From: an uncultured Erysipelotrichaceae bacterium
GTDB taxonomy: Bacteria > Bacillota_I > Bacilli_A > Erysipelotrichales > Erysipelotrichaceae
DNA length: 18,357 nucleotides
Direction of reading: 5' to 3'
NCBI GenBank assembly: GCA_902782955.1
Contig: CACZPD010000053.1
Coordinates: 1-18,357 of the forward strand
Shown: piece after piece, positions 14,329 through 18,357 of the stretch
How the letters are laid out: the number at the start of each line of letters is the position of its first letter
Numbering within the stretch: position 1 is the stretch's first letter
Program-made: the position numbers and the translations under genes
Notes under the pieces: model-generated
What the model was told of the DNA's origin: nothing
Database searches by the model: none
The model's input: the letters and a program-made list of their open reading frames with translations, nothing else

Positions 14329-15738
14329 TTATTTGTTTTTCAGGTATTCGTCGATCGCGGCAGCGGCTGTTTTGCCTGCACCCATCGCTGAAATGACTGT
14401 TGCAGCGCCTGTTACGGCGTCACCGCCGGCATAAACACCTTCACGGGATGTCTTGCCGTTGTCATCGACGATGATGCCGCCTCTGCGGTTGACATCCAGT
14501 CCTTCCGTCGTATTGCGGATCAGCGGGTTCGGTGATGTACCGATTGCCATGATGACGCAGTCGAGTTCCAATTCAAACTCGGAGCCTTCGATCGGATACG
14601 GACGGCGTCTGCCTCTTTCATCCGGTTCTCCCAGCTGCATATGGATGCATCTCATCCCTCTGACAAATCCGTTCTTCGGATCTCTCCTGTCATCCGGATT
14701 CTGATAGCCGAGGATCTTGGCCGGATTGCAGAGAAGATGGAATTCGATTCCTTCCTCTTCGGCATGTTCCACTTCCTCTTTTCTGGCCGGAAGCTCTTCC
14801 ATGCTGCGGCGGTAAACGATATATACTTTTTCCGCGCCGAGACGCAGAGCTGTCCTGGCAGCGTCCATCGCAACATTTCCGCCGCCTACTACCGCTACTT
14901 TTCCGCCCTTCATGATCGGTGTCTGCGGATCATCCAGATAAGCTTTCATCAGATTGGAACGGGTCAGGAATTCGTTTGCGGAATATACGCCGTTCAGGGA
15001 TTCACCCGGTATATTCATGAAACTCGGAAGTCCCGCGCCGGAACCGATATAGATTGCTTCAAAACCCATATCATGCAGTTCATCGACTGTAAGTGTTTTT
15101 CCGATGATGACATTGGTCTCGACTTTGACACCGAGTTCCTTCAGACCTTCGACTTCTTTCGCGACGATCGCTTTCGGCAGACGGAATTCCGGAATGCCGT
15201 ATACCAGTACGCCGCCCGGTGTATGCAGTGCTTCAAAGATCGTTACTTCATATCCTTTTCTTGCCAGGTCGCCGGCACATGTCAGACCGGAAGGACCCGA
15301 ACCGACGATGGCAACTTTATGACCGTTGCTTTCCGGCTTGACGGCAGGCACCTGGACATTCTCACGGTGCCAGTCTGCCGCGAAGCGCTCGAGTCTGCCG
15401 ATGCCGACCGGTTCAAAATGGATGCCAAGCGTACATTTGCTTTCGCACTGTGATTCCTGCGGACAGACACGACCGCATACAGCCGGCAGGGAGCTGTCTA
15501 CGGAAATGATCTGATATGCGCCCTCGAAATCTCCCTCTTTCATTTTTGCGATGAATTCCGGGATGCGGATGTTTACCGGGCAGCCGGAAACGCATGGCCT
15601 GTTTTTGCAGTTCAGGCAACGCTGTGCTTCCGCGACTGCGATATCAGCTGTATAACCAAGAGCTACTTCGTTGAAATTGTGTGCCCGTACGGAAGGATCC
15701 TGTACCGGCATTTCATGCTTTTTCGGATCAATAGCCAT
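14329..15738 (-). CDS. nfnB: NADPH-binding large subunit of NADH-dependent ferredoxin:NADP oxidoreductase (GltA/SudA-like)
   Basis: A 469-residue flavoprotein of the glutamate synthase small-subunit type. Two [4Fe-4S] sites are visible: C41, C44, C49, C53 (C-L-N-C-K-N-R-P-C-V-S-G-C-P) and C88, C92, C98, C102. Then come an FAD-binding fold V-A-I-V-G-S-G-P-S-G-L (142-152), a second nucleotide fold V-A-V-V-G-G-G-N-V-A-M-D for NADPH, and the closing A-G-G-D-A-V-T-G-A FAD contact. The length fits NfnB, with no glutaminase or large GltB partner nearby. Next to nfnA it should form NfnAB, which couples NADPH oxidation to reduction of NAD+ and ferredoxin by flavin-based electron bifurcation, reversibly. 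The start follows GGAGG by eight bases, inside the end of nfnA four bases away. Databases may call it gltA or NADPH-dependent glutamate synthase. Confidence 0.92.
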   Translation of the reverse strand: MAIDPKKHEMPVQDPSVRAHNFNEVALGYTADIAVAEAQRCLNCKNRPCVSGCPVNIRIPEFIAKMKEGDFEGAYQIISVDSSLPAVCGRVCPQESQCESKCTLGIHFEPVGIGRLERFAADWHRENVQVPAVKPESNGHKVAIVGSGPSGLTCAGDLARKGYEVTIFEALHTPGGVLVYGIPEFRLPKAIVAKEVEGLKELGVKVETNVIIGKTLTVDELHDMGFEAIYIGSGAGLPSFMNIPGESLNGVYSANEFLTRSNLMKAYLDDPQTPIMKGGKVAVVGGGNVAMDAARTALRLGAEKVYIVYRRSMEELPARKEEVEHAEEEGIEFHLLCNPAKILGYQNPDDRRDPKNGFVRGMRCIHMQLGEPDERGRRRPYPIEGSEFELELDCVIMAIGTSPNPLIRNTTEGLDVNRRGGIIVDDNGKTSREGVYAGGDAVTGAATVISAMGAGKTAAAAIDEYLKNK

Positions 15739-15742
15739 TCTG

Positions 15743-16588
15743 TTATCCTCCTGTTTTCCCGTTCAGCAGGCGGCAGGCTTCAACCCTTGCCTTTGCCTCA
15801 AATGCCGCATACATTCTGCCGCGGCTCATCGCTTCGTCAAAATCGATCAGGTGACCGTCAAATTCCGGACCGTCAACGCAGGCAAACTTTGTTTCCCCGC
15901 CGACTGTAAGACGGCATCCGCCGCACATTCCTGTTCCGTCGATCATGATCGGATTCATGCTCGCGACTGTTTTGATTCCGTATTCCTTTGTCAGGGCACA
16001 GACGAATTTCATCATGATCAGCGGTCCGATCGTGATGACTTCATCATATTCTTCCCCTGCCTCGATCAGTTTTTTCAGGGCATCTGTAACAAGACCCTTC
16101 TCACCCCAGCTGCCGTCATCGCTTACCGGGATAAACCGGGTGCTGTTATTGCGGAATTCTTCTTCCAGGATGACAAGATCCTTATTTCTGAATCCCGCTA
16201 TGGCATGTACTTCCGTCCCCTGCTCAAAGAGTTTTTTGGTAACAGGATACGCGATCGCACAGCCCACGCCGCCGCCGACAACAGCGACTTTTTTCAGGCC
16301 TTCGGTATGGGTCGCACGGCCCAGAGGACCGGCAAAATCCTGCACATATTCGCCTTCTTTCAGACTGTTGAGACACATGGTGGATGCGCCGACTACCTGA
16401 AAGATGATGGTGACGCTTCCGCTTTCCCTGTCATAATCCGCGATTGTCAGAGGAATTCTTTCTCCTTCTGCATTTGCGCGGATAATAATGAACTGGCCGG
16501 GCTGTGCCTTTGCGGCAACAAGCGGTGCTTCGATCCGCATCAGCGTTACTGTAGGATTCAGTTCTTTTCTTTCCAGAATCTTATACAT
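15743..16588 (-). CDS. nfnA: NADH/FAD-binding small subunit of NADH-dependent ferredoxin:NADP oxidoreductase (SudB-like)
   Basis: A 281-residue protein of the ferredoxin-NADP reductase/PyrK-like fold. It has an FAD-binding R-I-P-L-T-I-A-D (45-52), a pyridine nucleotide site V-V-G-G-G-V-G-C-A (103-111), and a C-terminal [2Fe-2S] site with C222, C225 and C237. The place of the first PyrK-type cysteine is D217 in I-D-G-T-G-M-C-G-G-C. The structurally known NfnA proteins are reported to use this same one-Asp, three-Cys ligation, which favours NfnA over PyrK. It is the NADH/ferredoxin-side subunit paired with NfnB. The start has GGAGG five bases upstream. The stop is four bases before nfnB, so translation is coupled. 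The promoter and a palindromic site lie upstream. Confidence 0.92.
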   Translation of the reverse strand: MYKILERKELNPTVTLMRIEAPLVAAKAQPGQFIIIRANAEGERIPLTIADYDRESGSVTIIFQVVGASTMCLNSLKEGEYVQDFAGPLGRATHTEGLKKVAVVGGGVGCAIAYPVTKKLFEQGTEVHAIAGFRNKDLVILEEEFRNNSTRFIPVSDDGSWGEKGLVTDALKKLIEAGEEYDEVITIGPLIMMKFVCALTKEYGIKTVASMNPIMIDGTGMCGGCRLTVGGETKFACVDGPEFDGHLIDFDEAMSRGRMYAAFEAKARVEACRLLNGKTGG

Positions 16589-16613
16589 ATCATCCTCCGT
16601 TTTCTATTTACAT

Positions 16614-16642
16614 ACTATTCGTTAAAGTTCTCTTTAAGTCAA
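16614..16642 (-). promoter_or_regulatory. nfnAB promoter with spacer palindrome
   Basis: On the minus strand, -35 TTGACT (16637-16642), 17-base spacer, -10 AATAGT (16614-16619); TAGTAT two bases further is an alternative -10. The spacer holds a perfect inverted repeat, TTAAAG-N4-CTTTAA (16622-16637), where a bound repressor would block polymerase. The predicted leader is about 18 bases. Confidence 0.55.
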
Positions 16643-16651
16643 TACATATTT

Positions 16652-16670
16652 CGCTGATTCAAAATCAGCG
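16652..16670. repeat. Eight-base inverted repeat upstream of the nfn promoter
   Basis: CGCTGATT-CAA-AATCAGCG, perfect arms, ten bases upstream of the nfn -35. There is no T-run on either side, so it is not a standard terminator. It may be a regulator site or part of pheT 3' RNA structure. Confidence 0.5.
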
Positions 16671-16710
16671 GCAGGACGGTCTTTCATGCCCTTATGGATA
16701 TCGATTTGAC

Positions 16711-16757
16711 AAAAGGCAATGTTTCATAAGTTCTTTCCTTATGTTTTCATTGCCTTT
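16711..16757 (-). terminator. Nested hairpin after pheT, probable terminator
   Basis: Outer arms AAAGGCAATG / CATTGCCTTT enclose an inner hairpin CATAAG / CTTATG. Read from pheT, the structure ends in a short TTTT. It is about 40 bases past the pheT stop. The short U-tract and A-rich interior loops make termination likely but not certain. Confidence 0.6.
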
Positions 16758-16797
16758 CTTTTTCGGATCCGGTTTTGTTTTCCGGACAGCGGTTCCT

Positions 16798-18357
16798 TTA
16801 TCCTCTGAGCTGCGCTCCCGTCTTCTTGTTCAGAGCCGCGAGAATGCTGTTGTGCATTTCCAGGATCTCATCATCTTTCAGCGTATGATCGGCTGCCTGA
16901 TAAGTGATCCTGAGTGCGACGGACTTTTTGCCTTTCCCGATATGCTCACCCTCATAAACATCAAAGATCTCTGTATCCCTGACAAGTTTTCTGCCTGTCT
17001 TTTCGATCACATCCACGAGTTCCTGCGCGGATACGTTCCGGTCAGTGACCAGGGCGATATCACGAGATACGCTCGGATAACGGTTGATCGCATTGAAACG
17101 CACTTTGGTCGGCTTATTTTTCCACAGCGCATCTATGCTGAGTTCCGCATAAACGACACGCTTCAGGTCAAACTTCGCGGCATAGACCGGATGTAATTCA
17201 CCGAAAACACCGAGCAGTGTGCGGTCCAGACGTACTTCCGCGCTGCGGTAAGGATGGAAGTGTTCCGTATCCGTTTTGTTTTCCGTAATATGGATCCTTC
17301 TTGCGTTGTAGCCGCATTTCTCCAGCCACGCTGTCAGGATGCCTTTCATCGTATAGAAATCACCTTTTTCCGTGATCTGGTGCAGCTTATCCTGGATCAA
17401 GTCACCATCCAGCACCACCGCGAGACGTTCTTCTTCACTGTTTTTGCCGTAGACCTTGGAGATCTCATAGAACGCATTCTGATAGTTCTGGTGGGCACGG
17501 TTGTACTGCACGCATTCCAGTACGGAATTGATCAGACCGTTGCGGATATACGCTCTTGCTTCACTCATCGGGGAAGCCAGCGCGATCGGGTCTGCCAGTC
17601 CGCTGTACATGTCATTTACATATTCTTCGGAAACAAGCGTATAGGTTACGATCTCGTTCAGTCCGAAGCTCATCATCGTATTTCTGGTTACACGGCGGCA
17701 GTTCTGCGCCGGTGTAAGCTGACCGACTGTCGCTTCCATGAACGGCAGTGTTGAGCCGAGCGCGTCGAATCCGAGCAGGCGGATGACTTCTTCATCAATA
17801 TCTGCCGGTCTTTCGATATCCGTGCGGTAACTCGGGATATGGCATGTGATCTCATCACCGTTGATCTCCGGGCTGAAATCGAGCCATTTCAGCGTTTCCG
17901 CGACCTCATCCATTGTGAAGGATGTTCCCAGCAGCGCGTTGCAGTGGGACAGGGTTTCTTTTACAACGACCGGTTTGTAATCATTGACACCGGCAAATAC
18001 TGTTTCTTCAAAACCGGATGCGTTTGCATATTCCTGCAGGAGCTGGACAGAACGGTCCACAGCTTTCTGCATGGAACACGGTTCGATTCCCTTTGTGAAT
18101 CTCTGCGCAGCTTCCGTGATCAGGTTCAGGCGGATCGATGTGCGGCGTACGGAGACATGTGAGAAATGTGCTGCTTCAATGAAGATGCCTTTGGTCTCTT
18201 CGTCGATCATACTCTCCTCACCGCCCATGACGCCTGCGATACCTGTCGGCTCGCCGCCTGTCGTGATCATCAGGTCACCTTTCCGGATTTCAAATTCCTC
18301 GCCGTCCAGAGCGCGCATTTTCATTTCGATATCATCCACGACCGTGATCTCACGGGC
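16798..18357 (-). CDS. pheT: Phenylalanine--tRNA ligase beta subunit, C-terminal two thirds
   Basis: The frame is open through the right edge; 519 codons are visible, and the family is about 790-800 residues, so roughly the first 280 (tRNA-binding EMAP-like domain and start of B3/B4) are missing. Visible are the end of the B3/B4 editing region with I-A-G-V-M-G-G-E-E-S and the R-F-x-K-G-I-E-P marker, the B5 domain (about 115-200), the catalytic-like core with S-P-M-S-E-A-R-A-Y-I-R-N-G-L, and the last about 95 residues, R-Y-P-S-V-S-R-D-I-A-L-V onward, which are the anticodon-recognising FDX-ACB domain. With PheS it charges tRNA-Phe. A GTG codon at 18337-18339 is internal, not the start. pheS is expected upstream, beyond the window. 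The stop is followed by a hairpin. Confidence 0.95.
   Translation of the reverse strand, partial: AREITVVDDIEMKMRALDGEEFEIRKGDLMITTGGEPTGIAGVMGGEESMIDEETKGIFIEAAHFSHVSVRRTSIRLNLITEAAQRFTKGIEPCSMQKAVDRSVQLLQEYANASGFEETVFAGVNDYKPVVVKETLSHCNALLGTSFTMDEVAETLKWLDFSPEINGDEITCHIPSYRTDIERPADIDEEVIRLLGFDALGSTLPFMEATVGQLTPAQNCRRVTRNTMMSFGLNEIVTYTLVSEEYVNDMYSGLADPIALASPMSEARAYIRNGLINSVLECVQYNRAHQNYQNAFYEISKVYGKNSEEERLAVVLDGDLIQDKLHQITEKGDFYTMKGILTAWLEKCGYNARRIHITENKTDTEHFHPYRSAEVRLDRTLLGVFGELHPVYAAKFDLKRVVYAELSIDALWKNKPTKVRFNAINRYPSVSRDIALVTDRNVSAQELVDVIEKTGRKLVRDTEIFDVYEGEHIGKGKKSVALRITYQAADHTLKDDEILEMHNSILAALNKKTGAQLRG

Noticed and set aside
14641..15453. 270-codon plus-strand open frame
   Set aside because: It is antisense to nfnB, whose Fe-S and nucleotide-binding motifs are certain. 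The translation shows no recognisable family.
15671..16657. 328-codon plus-strand open frame
   Set aside because: It is antisense to nfnA; Phe/Cys/His-rich composition is typical of a reverse-strand shadow.
16589..16797. Possible riboswitch or small RNA in the structured nfn-pheT gap
   Set aside because: The hairpins are explained by a terminator and promoter-linked repeats; I recognise no riboswitch core or T-box sequence.

Overview
The window looks like core chromosome from an anaerobic Bacillota (Firmicutes) species. The signs are purine-rich Shine-Dalgarno sites, short intergenic gaps, U-tailed hairpin terminators, a cyclophilin made as a lipoprotein, and an NfnAB-type electron-bifurcating transhydrogenase. 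Base composition is moderate (by eye), with AT-rich promoter gaps. An Erysipelotrichia- or Clostridia-like source is my guess; no rRNA or other marker here settles it. I found no tRNA, rRNA, insertion sequence, phage gene or CRISPR array.

Left part (1-6537). The 3' end of an ApbE-type flavin transferase gene runs by ATGA overlap into a 10TM metal-exporter-like permease. That pair converges, with a 4-base stop-codon overlap, on a five-gene minus-strand operon: murD, murI, two different MATE transporters and a cyclophilin lipoprotein. MurI makes D-glutamate and MurD uses it, so one transcript couples supply and use of this cell-wall amino acid.

Middle (6643-14262). Mostly single genes in divergent and convergent pairs, several separated by compact bidirectional terminators: a pyridoxal/pyridoxamine kinase, an unrecognised membrane protein divergent from a TetR-type regulator, an alpha/beta hydrolase, a patatin-like phospholipase, a cardiolipin synthase, an aldo/keto reductase and an orphan PTS EIIB-like protein.

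Right part (14294-18357). The nfnA-nfnB operon encodes NADH-dependent ferredoxin:NADP oxidoreductase, which balances NADH, NADPH and ferredoxin. It starts from a promoter whose spacer holds a 16-base palindrome. Upstream of it lies the 3' two thirds of pheT, which runs off the right edge, followed by a large nested hairpin.

No gene cluster here is clearly a new system. The best leads are regulatory: the nfn promoter palindrome and the paired palindromes at the patatin start. Among proteins, the leads are the TetR/membrane-protein pair, the orphan EIIB with a C-terminal extension, and the tightly coupled murD-murI-MATE-MATE-cyclophilin operon.
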